Below are positions 1 to 11,700 of a stretch of 64,000 bases of DNA, piece after piece; positions within the stretch are counted from its first letter, which is position 1, and every line of letters begins with the position of its first letter. The DNA is from Kingdonia uniflora (Eukaryota; Streptophyta; Magnoliopsida; Ranunculales; Circaeasteraceae), in the NCBI GenBank assembly GCA_014058105.1, contig JACGCM010001948.1, forward strand, positions 5,640,434-5,704,433, in the 5' to 3' direction. The position numbers and the translations under genes were made by a program. Under the pieces are notes generated by a model. That model was not told where the DNA came from and did no database searches. It saw nothing but the letters and a program-made list of their open reading frames with translations.

Positions 1-118
1 AGAGTTACATATATTGTAAGGGTAGTTTAGTCTTTCCCCTTTTTTAGGTTTTTGTATATATACTTCTTTGTAGTGAATCTGGTTTTTATAACTTTGATAA
101 ATGAAATGATTGTTATCA
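1..118 (+). repeat. Copia-1 5' LTR (lacks first 4 bases)
   Basis: It matches 4603-4720 almost base for base and ends in TTATCA immediately before the primer-binding site. Comparison with the 3' LTR shows that TGTT is missing because the window starts there. Confidence 0.95.
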
Positions 119-130
119 TGGTATCGAGCC
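119..130 (+). other. Copia-1 primer-binding site
   Basis: TGGTATCGAGCC directly follows the LTR. It resembles the TGGTATCAGAGC motif complementary to initiator tRNA-Met that is usual in plant Copia elements, with one base lost. Confidence 0.85.
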
Positions 131-544
131 AAACAAAAATGTGAAACCTTTGCACATCTGATTTGGTTGGAGATCTCTCTATCTCTTTATGTTTGCAAGA
201 TCTTTGATTCTTCTTTCTTTTGCTTTTTAAATTTGATTGGGGATTCTTTAAAACCCTAGAATCTTAGGTTTTTAAAGTCTGGTTGCAGAACAAATTTTGC
301 TTCAAGATCAGAAGATTAGGTTGGATCGTATTGCATCTTTCTTCTACATCGTGTGCAGATTTTTCTTGTAGTTAGTTTGTTGATTTTTTCAAGACTTTGC
401 ATCTCTCTATTTGAAGTTGTTTACAGATTTTTACTTGAAGTTGTTTAATCGATTCAATTTGGTAGTCGGTGGTAATCTATCTTCGATCTCTTTGATTTGG
501 TATTTTGGATTTAGGATATTGTTCCAAATAGTTATTTGTTTATT

Positions 545-1311
545 ATGGCTACTACTTGTGAAGATTCTCTTCATGCTATTAGTACGAAATTATCGGGTGA
601 TAACTATGCTTATTGGACGTATGTTATGAAAATCTTTTTAATGGGGTTGTGTCTGGGACTAAGGAAGCTCCAGCTGACACAAAAGCTGAGAATTATGTAT
701 CGTTGTTTTCTGATTGGGAGATGAATAATTCTAAGATTATTACTTGGATAAAAACTCTGTTGATCAATCTATTGGAGTGCATCTAACTAAGTTTGATACA
801 ATAAAAGAAATTTGGGATTATCTGAAAAAGTTGTATGTACAGTCCAACTTTGCCAAAAGATATCAGCTGGAATCAGACATTCAGGCAGATCTACAAGGGG
901 AGAAAAGTATACAAGAATTTTACTTTGTTATGACAAGGTTTTGGGGCCAGTTAGCACTCACAGAACCGTCTAGACTTGGTGTCATAAACTTGTATTGCAC
1001 ATACAGAGAACAACAAAGGTTGGTTCAATTTTTGATGGCACTTCGCGACGATTTTGAGGCGCTTCGTGGTTCTATTCTTCACCATGATCCGCTTCCTTCA
1101 ATTGATTCAGTAGTTACCAAATTACTAGCCGAAGAAGTGCATCTTCAAGCACATAAGGGAAAGGGTGGACTTTCGTTACCTAGTCAAAACGGTTTTGGCC
1201 GTCCCGCATAGGTCCTCTTATAATTCACAGAACCGACAACATACTAAAGTTGGTGTTGATGAATGTAGTTTTTGAAAAAGAAGGGTCACTGGAAAGCACA
1301 ATGTCCTTTGT
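545..1311 (+). pseudogene. Copia-1 gag remnant
   Basis: Gag would form the virus-like particle that packages element RNA. The best start is the ATG at 545 (MATTCEDSL), followed by the gag-typical LSGDNYAYW. The frame is lost near 630-745 and resumes at 744-1211, a UBN2-type gag segment (IWDYLKKLY, FLMALRDDFEALR). The CCHC zinc knuckle lies near 1261-1310. Its second cysteine codon has become TGA, although the downstream KKKGHWKAQC part survives. The coding sequence is broken by at least one frameshift and several stops. The family assignment is firm because the order and motifs match the neighbouring pol. Confidence 0.9.
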
Positions 1312-1479
1312 TATTAAATAGGGGACAACAAACTTCAAAACAAAAGGATTATCGTACCGCTGCAGTTATGCCATCTGAGAATGGGTCCATTGCTAAGCAG
1401 TTGTAAAAACTTCTTTCTCCCCATACCACAGCCATTGTAGTCTCTCCATCTATAGGTTTGACCTCTTCGATTTCTTCAG

Positions 1480-4400
1480 GGTCATTTTACTTGGATTTTT
1501 GATTCTGGTGCTACGAATCATATGGTAAATGATCCTTCTTTGTTCACATCTCTTGCGCCTTTTTCTTCATCTTTCCCGGTTTTAACTGCCAATGACATAA
1601 ATGACACTCCTATGTCATTGGTAGGTATCGGCTCTATTATTTCTTCTAAGTTGTCTCTTTTGGATGTATATTGTATTCCTCAACTTGATGTGAATTTAAT
1701 ATTTGTTAGTCAATTATTTGACTATGGATATTTTGTTTTGTTTCCTTCCACTCGATGTTTTCTGCAGAATCTTCATTCCCAGAAGCTGATTGGGACAGGC
1801 CGTAGAGAGGGAAGACTATATGTGTTAAAAACGCTCCATATCCCAACTATTGCCGCTTCTGCATCCTCCATGGACCTTTCTTCTTTTCGTTTGAGTCTTA
1901 AGTCATCTAGTTATTATTTATGGCATTTTCGTCTTGGACATGTTTTAAGGAATTTACCTAGTCATGATATTTCTTATTGTAATGGTTGCAAACTTGCAAA
2001 ATTTTCCGCATTACCTTTTAATAAAAGTACATATGTTTATCTTGCACCTTTTGACTTAATTCATTATGATGTTTGGGGACCTGCTCTCATTCCTACTAAA
2101 GGAGGGTCAAAGTATTATGTTTCATTTATAGATGATTATTCTCGATATTGTTGGGTTTATCTTATGACCCGTCATTCTGAGTTCTTGTCTATTTTTAAGT
2201 CCTTTTGATCTATGATTCGGACACAATACTCTTGTACTATTAAATGTTTTCGATGTGATTTGGGTGGAGAATATACGTCTCATGGTTTTTCTGATTTTCT
2301 AGCCTCTAATGAGATAATACAACAATCTTCTTGTATTGATACGCCTGAACAGAATGGTGTTACTGAGCGTAAACATCGATACATCATTGAGACCGTTCGA
2401 TATCTTTTGTTATTTGCTAATATTCCAAGTGCATTTTGGGGTGAAGCAGTTCTTACTGCTGTCAATTTAATTAACCAAATTCCAACTGCTCTTATCTCTG
2501 GTAAATTATCTTTTGAAAGAATGTGTGGTAAGCTTCCAAATTATTTTTCTTTGAAGGCTTTCGATTGTACTTGTTTTGTTCTTCGTCCCAAAGTTGAGCG
2601 TCCCAATGTGTGTGTTTCTGGGTTACGGTGAATGATAAAAGGGATATCGTTGTTATGATCCTGTTGCACACAAATTATATGTTTCTCGTCATGTAGTTTT
2701 TGTTGAGCATATTCCTTTCTTTTCCATTCCTGCGACTTCTGGTACATTGAGTAAGTCTGATCTTTACATTGACCTGTATCCCGATGATGAGTTTAGTCAC
2801 CCTTATGCTCATAAGTTACCTTCTACAGTTACTTGTCCGCCAATTATTCACACTTACTCTCGTCGAGGAAAGGATGTTTCTTGTGCAGGTACTCTTCCAT
2901 CTCTTTCAGCAGACTCTCAAACAATTTTTGGCAATGGGGAAACTCGCTACCTTCCCCACGATCGTAAGCCTTCTGATCGTTTTCGTTTCTCTAATTCTTG
3001 TTATTCTGCTAATTTTTCTTCCTTTTTAGCATATCTATTCACTCTCTCTGAGCTACCTCCTATAAGGAGGTTGTTCTTGATCCTCATTGGCAACATGCTA
3101 TGGATGAAGAACTTACTGCTTTGCATAAGACTGGTACGTGGGAATTAGTTTTTTTTGCCTTGCGGTAAAACTGCAGTTGGGCGTCGATGGGTTTATTAAA
3201 TAAAAACTAAGTATGATGGTTCTGTAGAGCGGTATAAAGCTAGATTGGTTGCAAAAGGATTTGTACAAGAATATGGGTTTGATTATGAGAAAACTTTTGC
3301 TTCTGTTGCCAAAATGACGACCGTTTGCACCTTGATTGCGGTTGCATCTATTCGTAAGTGGGTTTTGTCACATTGGATATGAAAAGTGCTTTTCTTAATG
3401 GAGACTTAAACGAGGAAGTTTACATGGTTCCTCCTCCAGGTGTTTCCCAAAATCCCGGGGAGGAGTGTAGACTTCGGAAGGCATTGTATGGCCTCAAACA
3501 AGTTCCTCGAGCTTTGGTATGAGAAGTTCTCTGCAATGATGGCCGCACTTGGTTTTCGTACTACAGTTCATGATCCAGCTTTGTTTATTCGTTCAACTTC
3601 AAGTGGACATATTTTTGTTCTTTTATATGTGGATGACATGATTTTGACGGGTGGCGATATTAATGGTATTGTTTCCTCGAAGTTACAGTTGCAACAAAAA
3701 TTTGAGATGAAGGATCTAGAGTTCCTTCGTTATTTTCTTGGCATTGAAGTAACCTATTTTCCCAGAGGATATCTTCTTTCTCAGTTCAAGTATGCAGCAA
3801 ATGTTATTTCTCAAGCTCGTCTTACTGATTCGCAGACCGTTGAGACTCTTCTAGAGCTACATGTTCGTTATACTCCTTCTGACGCTGTTTTTTTGGGTGA
3901 TCCTACCTTATATCGAGTAATTGTTGGTAGTTTAGTATATCTTACAATCACAAGGCCTGATATTGCTTATGCAATTCATAGTATTAGTCAATTTGTCTCT
4001 TCTCCCACTATTGTTCATTGGTAAGCAGTTTTTCGTATTTTACGTTATCTTCGTGGTACTTTATATCAGAGTTTGTTACTTTCTTCTATATTTGCTTTAA
4101 AACTTTGGGCTTTCTCTTACGCTGATTAGGCTAGTGATCCCACAGATCGTAAGTCTACCACTGGTTTCTGTATTTTTCTAGGCGACTCTCATTTCCTGGA
4201 AAAGTAAGAAGCAAAATATAGTCTCTCGTTCTTCTACTGAAGCTGAGTATCGTGCTATGGCTTCGACGACTGCTGAAATAGTTTGGTTGCGTTGGTTACT
4301 TGATGATTTGGGCGTTTCTCTTCCTTCTCCTACACCTATGTATTGTGATAACAAGAGTGTTATTCATATTGCACATAGCTCTGTCTTTCATGAACGCACC

Positions 4401-4560
4401 AAGCATATTGAGATTGATTGCCATATTACGCGTCATCATTTAGAGCATGGCACAATCTCTTTGACGTTTGTCACTTTTACTATGCAGTTGGTTGATTTCT
4501 TCACAAATCTCATACTATTTCGTGCTTCCGTTTTCTTCTTGGCAAACACTCAATGCTTTT
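1480..4560 (+). pseudogene. Copia-1 pol remnant (PR-INT-RT-RNase H)
   Basis: The aspartic protease active-site motif DSGATNH is at about 1500-1520. A GAG-pre-integrase zinc motif and integrase core follow (1522-2631), with HYDVWGP, FIDDYSRYCWVY and EQNGVTERK. A TGA at 2206-2208 interrupts this frame without shifting it. Reverse transcriptase fragments start at about 3150 ([11 protein letters not shown]), and 3440-4024 holds LLYVDDMILTGG plus the LGIEV and RPDIAYA blocks. RNase H is split (about 4080-4560), with SRSSTEAEYRAM and YCDNKSVIHIA. Frameshifts or stops separate every domain, so this is dead coding sequence. Confidence 0.94.
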
Positions 4561-4580
4561 CACTGTACCTTCGTGAGTTT

Positions 4581-4598
4581 GAGGGGTGGGGGGGGGGG
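4581..4598 (+). other. Copia-1 polypurine tract
   Basis: A purine run GAGGGGTGGG followed by further Gs, with one T, abuts the 3' LTR. It is the expected primer site for plus-strand DNA synthesis. The run of eleven Gs at the end may be length-variable. Confidence 0.85.
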
Positions 4599-4720
4599 TG
4601 TTAGAGTTACATATATTGTAAGGGTAGTTTAGTCTTTCCCCTTTTTTAGGTTTCTGTATATATAGTTCTCTGTAATGAATATGGTTTCTACAACTTTGAT
4701 AAAGGATACGATTGTTATCA
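4599..4720 (+). repeat. Copia-1 3' LTR
   Basis: The 122 bp repeat runs from TGTTAGAG to TTATCA and is a direct copy of the 5' LTR. It contains a TATATATAG promoter-like stretch. Confidence 0.95.
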
Positions 4721-5351
4721 TAGACATCATCTTGTTGGATGTCGTAAGCTCCGTGTTATACTCCATAAACAACTTGGTAGACTCTTCTACGGTTTTCAAT
4801 TGCCCACTTTGCGCTTGCTTCTGTGGCGTTTTCTTCCCCATTGTTCGTCGAGAGAAAGAAAGAAAATTACTGTAGAATTTTGCTAGCTCTGCAGAAATCA
4901 CTATAGCAACGCAGAAATTACTGTAGCACCACATAAAATACTGTAGCAAATGCCAAAATCACTGTAGCAATAATAAAAATGTCGCAAAATCTTGCTAGCT
5001 CTGGTACCAAGTTGTTAAAAACTACGTGTGCAGAAGCTAAATTAATCTCAATTAAAACTATGATCTCTCAATTGCATAAAATAAAAGGTCAAAAAACCTA
5101 GAGTTTATGAGATTTACCCAAACCAACATAAGAAATAAACTAAGCTTAGGCTCTCTTTTATAGGAGAAGAGACCTACCACAAATAGAAACCCTAGCTAGA
5201 CTCTAATTAGAAGTTTTCTCCTAATTAGAATGCAAATCAAATAAACTAATTAGAAATAACTAAAATAGAGAAAGAGAGATCATGCAAGGTGGAGAGACAA
5301 CCGCCTACGTGGGTATTGTAAAGACCACGTGACTTATCAAATAAAGTTTAC
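4721..5351 (-). mobile_element. 5' end of an older minus-strand Copia element (leader and LTR)
   Basis: Read on the minus strand, TGTTAAAAAC at 5013 is the inner end of an LTR. It is followed by TTGGTACCAGAGC (4998-5010), a tRNA-Met primer-binding site. A leader with several copies of a CTACAGTRATTT phrase comes next, then a short gag-like reading frame beginning MGKKTPQKQAQ (about 4840). That frame runs into Copia-1 at 4720, so Copia-1 inserted into this element. A TATA-like CCTATAAAAGAGAG sits in the LTR on the minus strand. The outer LTR boundary was not found; 5351 is an estimate. The rest of the element would be left of the window. Confidence 0.65.
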
Positions 5352-6377
5352 ATTTCTTTTTCTTCCTTACTTCTCATGTCTAATTATTCTCCACGTTTTT
5401 GGTTTAACTTATTTACTATCTCTAGTTAAATCTCTCCTCTAGGGTAGGGATGAAACCACAAATGTACTAACTTTGAAGACTTATATATATTTACCCCCAA
5501 TAAGCTGTTATTGAAATGTTCATCTCTATATTTTATGTTGTATTATCGGCTTATGTCCAAGTGATATAGACCAAGTTTTACAACTTAAATATAGTTTGAT
5601 TGTTGATTAAGAATTCTTAACTTATTCACACCAAATGACCGAATTCAAGATATTAAAGGAGTGTAGTTAGCCTTTGTGCGCTTTCACATTCCATATTTTC
5701 ACACTTGAAACTTGTGTATTTAGCGTAGTTTAATAAGGAATATTGTCAAAAGATGAACCAACTTTGACTTGAGGTCTTAAAACCATTTTGCCAACTTTGG
5801 GTAAATTTATATATAGTTTATATACCTAGTATCATTTGTGGTAAATTCCTTTCCCTAGATCTTTTCTTCTTGATTACAAAAGCGATATTTTATTTTTGCA
5901 GATTGACAACATTAGATTACTAAAACACAACCAAAACCAATTTCTAATCCCGTTTGGAACTGAACGACACTCAATTTCTAACATTGTCTACAAAACCGAA
6001 TTTTTTAGGCCGTTATCACAAGGTACCATAAAAAATATATAAAGTTTGTCTTACAGAAAAGCATTAAAACCTCTTGTTAAAATAACCGCAAATAAGCTCA
6101 AATGAAACTGTTACATACCGCATTATAAATTGCTCTAAGTTTGTTGTTATGTTTAGGAGAAATCACCGAGAGAGAAATAGACCACTGCAAACAAGAGTAC
6201 ACATCAACAAAGTTGACCCAATACATTTTGAAAAAATTACCCCATTTTCCCCCCTAAAATCTCTTACGGCTAAGGGTTTTAAATTCACATCTAGTAAGCA
6301 TGTTTGTAACTATTATCTAAAGTTTGGACATGGCAACAAGTCGAAAACTAGATATTGTACCAAAAAATTAATGCTAC
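5352..6377. other. Intron 5 sequence of MED25 A, no recognised feature
   Basis: AT-rich DNA between the older Copia LTR and exon 5. I see no exon with splice sites continuing the MED25 reading frame and no clear repeat. Confidence 0.5.
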
Positions 6378-6578
6378 CTGAGGAAAATATGTAGCAACTG
6401 TATTAACATCACTTGCAAAAATTTCTGTTTGTATTTGCGTAATGTCACTATGATCCCAATTTGGGATTTTTGGTCGATGAATTGGCACCGACAGAAGATA
6501 CGGGTTGCTGGCAGCTACAAGAACGCAATGCTTTTGTCCATCCACATTCTGGCTTTTGATAGGAGACAAGTTAAACAT
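6378..6578 (-). CDS. MED25: MED25 A exon 5
   Basis: 201 nt, phase 0 at both ends, encoding MFNLSPIKSQNVDGQKH through TYFPQ. The acceptor is TCCTCCAG and the donor is GTAGCA. It holds the AASNPY strand of the VWA fold. A plus-strand frame over the same bases (from 6149) is a shadow. Confidence 0.9.
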
Positions 6579-8740
6579 CTGGAGGACATAGCAGGGAAAC
6601 AATTAGCATAGGTGCATGTGAGAACTAAGATTTCAGTTGAAAACTAACTACATTGGAATATTTATAAGGGAAAAAACTGTAATAAGAAGAACGAGAAAGA
6701 GGGAGATTAACAAAAATATATATAAAAAACTCACAATTACGATACCGGTCATAGCTTCATCTAATTAATAAAGCAGATCTCAGCCTCGGCATACAATAAA
6801 TAGTACCATCATATATCTCTAATTGCATTATGCATGAAAGTACTAATTCATAAATAACCTAAATAACATTGACACATATGAAAGTACTAATCGTGTGTCG
6901 GTTCTAGTATGGGTACGGGGTGTCAGATACGGCGATAAACATAAAAGTACCTTTAAAATATACATTCGTCAACGTGTCCGAGTGTCCGTGTCGGACACGT
7001 ATCGAGGCGGATCTTTTGGAAAATATGTCGTATCCATGTTATATTAAATTACAAATATCATACAAGCTCCAATAAGGAACTTCCAAAACCAGGAGTTTTG
7101 TTCCTCCTTCGTTTCCTTCCCCGCTTCATTAGCAACTATAAATGAAGAAGTCAAATGAACGACGAGCTGTATTGATGGAAAAGCTATGGCTTTTCAACCG
7201 GATCTAGAGACAATACTGACGAGTTCAATGTATTATTGTCTTTTGCTTGGGGTGCATTAATACTTTTAAATAGGTGTAGAACCACAACCATATTAATAGG
7301 GGAAGAGCCCCCCACCCACCACCAACACCACCACCAAACCATACACACAAAGAATCTCTTCAATGTACTCTCTAGTACAAACTTGACAACTGCTGGGAGA
7401 TTTCAAACTTACAGATAACACTCAGCTTAACGCCCAATTTAGAAGTGCTAAATCTCTCCATTTAAGCCCAAGGTCTTCAAACCTCACCTCCCTCAAAATT
7501 TGGAGGAAGAAGACCAATACAAAATCGTTGCCAAAGTTTCCAATATGAACACTTCTACGTTTATTGCATTCACTTGAAAAATGCTGATTTTTTCTCACCT
7601 TCAACAACACCCACCATATATCATATGAAATCAACCGAAGTATGTTTCCAGTCTTTCATCTATACAAACTCAAACAACAATGGTTTGAAATAAAGCCCAA
7701 ATTGAAAACCAATGATATGCCAATAAGCTAACGAAATGATCCCACACCTCAATGATAATCAGGATTAAGATGTCAATGGTTTCATCTGCGGTAATATAGA
7801 ATAAACACAAGATCCACATCCACGTTTCTTCGTCTAAGTTCATCTCTAGTCATCAATCGCCTCCAAGCCACCCTAAAAAAAAAAGTCCACTTCGTACGGG
7901 GTCTTCTTCCTCTAAACCAAGCATCTAGGACATGCACTGATACCCACATCCTGCGTCTTGTGCTTCTAGCTTTAACGAAATTCTCGCACATTGATCTTAC
8001 CCTAAGCTCCCCATCCTCGGTCCACTTACATCTATCTTCTACCTCTCGCATCACAATCGGGGCCTTTTGATTCATAATACAAATCGTCAAAATGTCAATC
8101 AAAAAGAATTATTCATAATGCACGCATTATAAAGAAATTGATACACCAATAAAAGCGGTCTTGAGTCGCACCACATCATGGAAAAATCAATCTCTCCCTA
8201 GTTGTTATTACATCATGAGCTTAGCACTTCTATTATATTGGGAACCTCTACTCCACAGGGATGTAACCTATTCAACTAAGATGTATGATTCCACACATGT
8301 CAATTTCTTGCCACGATATAACTGTTTATTGTGGTCTATACTCCCCTAATCAGATAGTTAGCATCATCTATCATCTGAAAAAGATCTCAGCTCATAGCCC
8401 CATAATATTTTCATAATGTAATGACCCGGATATTTTTCTTTATTATAAGTAAATATTATGCATCCGTATTTTTCTTTGATATTATATATTATGTTTCATC
8501 ATTTTATTTAAGAATTCTTAGTATTGTATTTACCATCAATGTAAACATTAGAGTGCCATTTTTCAAGTGTGAGGTAGGCTTTGTTTCAGTTATATTACCA
8601 CTGTTTCATTGGATAGCCTACACTTTTATTTAGAGATATGATCCCATTAGTTATTAAAGGCAGAGAGAGTCTTAAGGAGAATAGGGGATTCATAAGTGGG
8701 TTGTTTGTTGAGATTAGAGAGTGGGCAGTTGTTGATTGTG

Positions 8741-8774
<34 letters not shown>

Positions 8775-11700
8775 CCAAGATAGTAGATGCTTTAGGGTTT
8801 AATTCTTGTTGTTCCAAGGAGACACATACCTAATGGAGAGAGAAAGCAGCCTGTGTTACCTTTTCCTTTTTCACTATCTCAAGATTCTCAACCTTTGCAT
8901 CATCGCATGTGGAGATTTAATTTTAACCTACTTGCTTACCAATTTTTCCCTCCTTTATTTGATTTGAAGAGAAATGTGCAAGAGAGCTTCAATTTGAATT
9001 GGGTTGTTCAGTGATGTTGGTGTTAAAAGTTGAGGTGTTTATTTATTGAAGAAGGTTGCTTGGTAGCTTTGATATCATGTCATGTGATCTTCCTGTCTCA
9101 CCTTCATGTGTTCCCCTACCAGCTTGCTTCCACCAAAACCCTAGTTTCTTATTGAAGATGTTGATCAGTAGATACAATAGAGTAGAAGAGGGAAGGGATT
9201 CAAGGTAGAACTTTAATGATGCTGTATTTAATTTTATGGTGTTTTCTTACTAAGGACCTGAGATCTGATTTCTAAAAGATGAAGGTGCATGCTCTTCTCG
9301 TAATTATAATTGAGGTGCTTCCTTTGTAAAAGCCTCTTGAGGTGCTTGCTTGGATAATCTCTGTGAACAATAAGGATTTAATTCAGATTCATACTTGCCG
9401 ACTTGTTGGGTAGTATTATTCGAGTGAAGATGACCCTTGCGATATAAGGCACATCATATCTTGATGTAAGTGTGGGCAGATATGATTGGAAATCCAATAT
9501 CTAAGGTGAGTTTTCTCTCCTTTAATATCTAAGCTTTTATATTAATTAGCAATGTTAATAGTATGCACTATATTCCATTTACTGATGTTAGGTCAATCAC
9601 AAGGTAGATGACTATGGATTATTTTATACCATCATGATTAGTAAATTAGAGTAACTTTTGGTTAAGATAACCTAGATGGGCAAATGGCAACACGTGGTTT
9701 AACCACTATTTAATAAAATATATTTCATAGATTACAGTTAACATTTACTCGTTATAGGCATAATGTTAGTTTAGTTTTTGTGACATGATAATTGGATTAG
9801 GCATTGTCTATTCGGGTTTGTCTACGTTATCCTCGTGGCTTCATCCTTGAATACTAATGACGTAGTAAGATCCTAATATATAGTTATTGATTCCATGTCA
9901 AGTTACTTGGACGGTATAGCTTTTGTAAGACACAGTCTTTGGTTTTGAGCTTGTCCACTTAGCGATTATTATCTCGATTAGTTTTATAATCATTTTAGGT
10001 GTATTATGTGTTCTCGTGGCTTTGTCCTTGAGCACTGTGACTGTTTAGGTAGTTAATACGGGAATGATGGGTTCTGTATCGAATGTGGTTGATGTTCACT
10101 ATTCTTTTGATAAGTAAGAAACGAGGACTATGAAACACTGTTAATCTTGGATTGTTTGACTGTTTGTTGTGAATTGACAGTTTGTCCAGAGTATAAAGTC
10201 GTTTGTTGGTACGAGCATCTGATAGTTTTTTGGGGGTTATTGACTCATCATGTCTAACACTTACTGTCCTAATGATCTACCGAGCTCGTTGAGTTTCTTT
10301 TTACTTCGTTGTTAGTTTAGGAAGTCATTTTCGTTTGAGCATTCTCGTAGCTTTGTCCTTGAGTGTCAAGTTGCTAATTCGATGTCTATACTGTCACCGT
10401 TGATGTTGGAACCTAGTAGGATTCTTGTCCATCTGTTTTGGAAACTTAAGTATAAAGTTGTTAAAGAGTTGAGATTATAAACCCTGTTCTAGGGGATTGT
10501 TGACTACTTGTTGGAAACATGTAGGTTATCCCGTGTATAATAGCCAGTGTTGACTGCTATTGTATTTAAGCTAGCAATTGATGGTAATCATGTCTGCGTT
10601 AGGAAATCATAGAGACCCCTTAAGTTGATATCTCTAATAATGAGGTCGTATACATAAACCAACTCAAAATCGGCTAACCCTCGATAGGTTAGCTCGGGTT
10701 AAAATAGTAGGTGAATTTGAGCAGGTTACTATCATACCTATAGTAGTCATCCTGGAGTGTGGGATGGTATGTGACAGTTCGCCTTTGGTACCCATCTTAT
10801 CCTTCGTGAGGTTGAAATTCCTTGGAATAAAAAAAAAGTGTGGACAACTAGGCTCCTTGGGTTCAAACGCCCGGAACACTCTGATCAAGTGAAATATCCT
10901 TAGCTTGGTCGAGCTTGACAAAAATCGAATCCCTTGTATCCAATAATGATCTTGTTAAATGCTCAAGTCATACATTAGCGGTTGATCAACCAAATCATAC
11001 GACAATTCTTTGTAACGTCTCTCATTTACTCTAAGTGTAGGTTATAGTCTTAGTCTTCCATTGCATTCGACATTTTAACTTAATATGTTTATTAAATTAG
11101 GTTTGTTATTCATCGCGATTAGACATATTCAACATCATCAACATATATCATTAACGGAATTCTTATATCTTACTTAATACTATTATCATCTCGTTAGTCG
11201 ATATAATTGTTTAGCTATTTTGGGAAGTTTGTGAGCCGTGGTTTGCTCACACTTGCAATGAAAACATTTTAGATCTAGATATGTAGCTGTTGCGGTAGTG
11301 ATCCTGTGGAACAGCTAAAGCTGGAAGCTTGGTTCTCGGTTATTAGTTTGATCAAATTGGCATACTTTAGAGAGTTTTATTCTGGAGATTGTTGTCTCTA
11401 ACCTGTTGAGGTTTGTAGTAATTTTGAGTATAGTTATCGTTATGTTATTCTTCCGTTGTCTTTATTGGCTTGGTTATTTGTGGGGATTCGTAAGCTCTCG
11501 AATTTCAGTAATTGGTTTGGTTTACTAATTATTGGAATTTAGGAAGTTACACATAATATGAGCATAAACTACAATATCGACTATTTCCCTTACTTCATGA
11601 AACATTTCTTTTTACAAAATTCTAGACTTATACAAACTGTCATTGAATTGGGAAGAGTTTCTTATTTTTTGGCAAGAAATTGGTTAATTCAAAATTTGGC

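Larger units (their letters stand above)
1..4720 (+). mobile_element. Copia-1: degenerate Ty1/copia LTR retrotransposon
   Basis: This is a nearly complete Ty1/copia element with domain order gag, protease, integrase, reverse transcriptase, RNase H. The 3' LTR is 122 bp and starts TGTTAGAG; the window opens four bases inside the matching 5' LTR. The two LTRs differ at about 10 of 118 aligned positions, so the insertion is old. A primer-binding site follows the 5' LTR and a G-rich polypurine tract precedes the 3' LTR. All coding regions are broken by stops and frameshifts, so it cannot move by itself. It sits inside the 5' part of an older minus-strand Copia element. The left target-site copy lies outside the window, so the duplication cannot be checked. 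Confidence 0.96.

Noticed and set aside
411..724. Open frame from 411 in the Copia-1 leader
   Set aside because: It is out of frame with the gag motif that starts at 545 and has no family signature.
6149..6611. Plus-strand open frames at 6149-6394 and 6429-6611
   Set aside because: They are antisense to MED25 A exon 5 and carry no motif.
7422..8102. Genes at 7422-7634 and 7782-8102 (minus)
   Set aside because: Short frames in an intron, no motif, no splice context.
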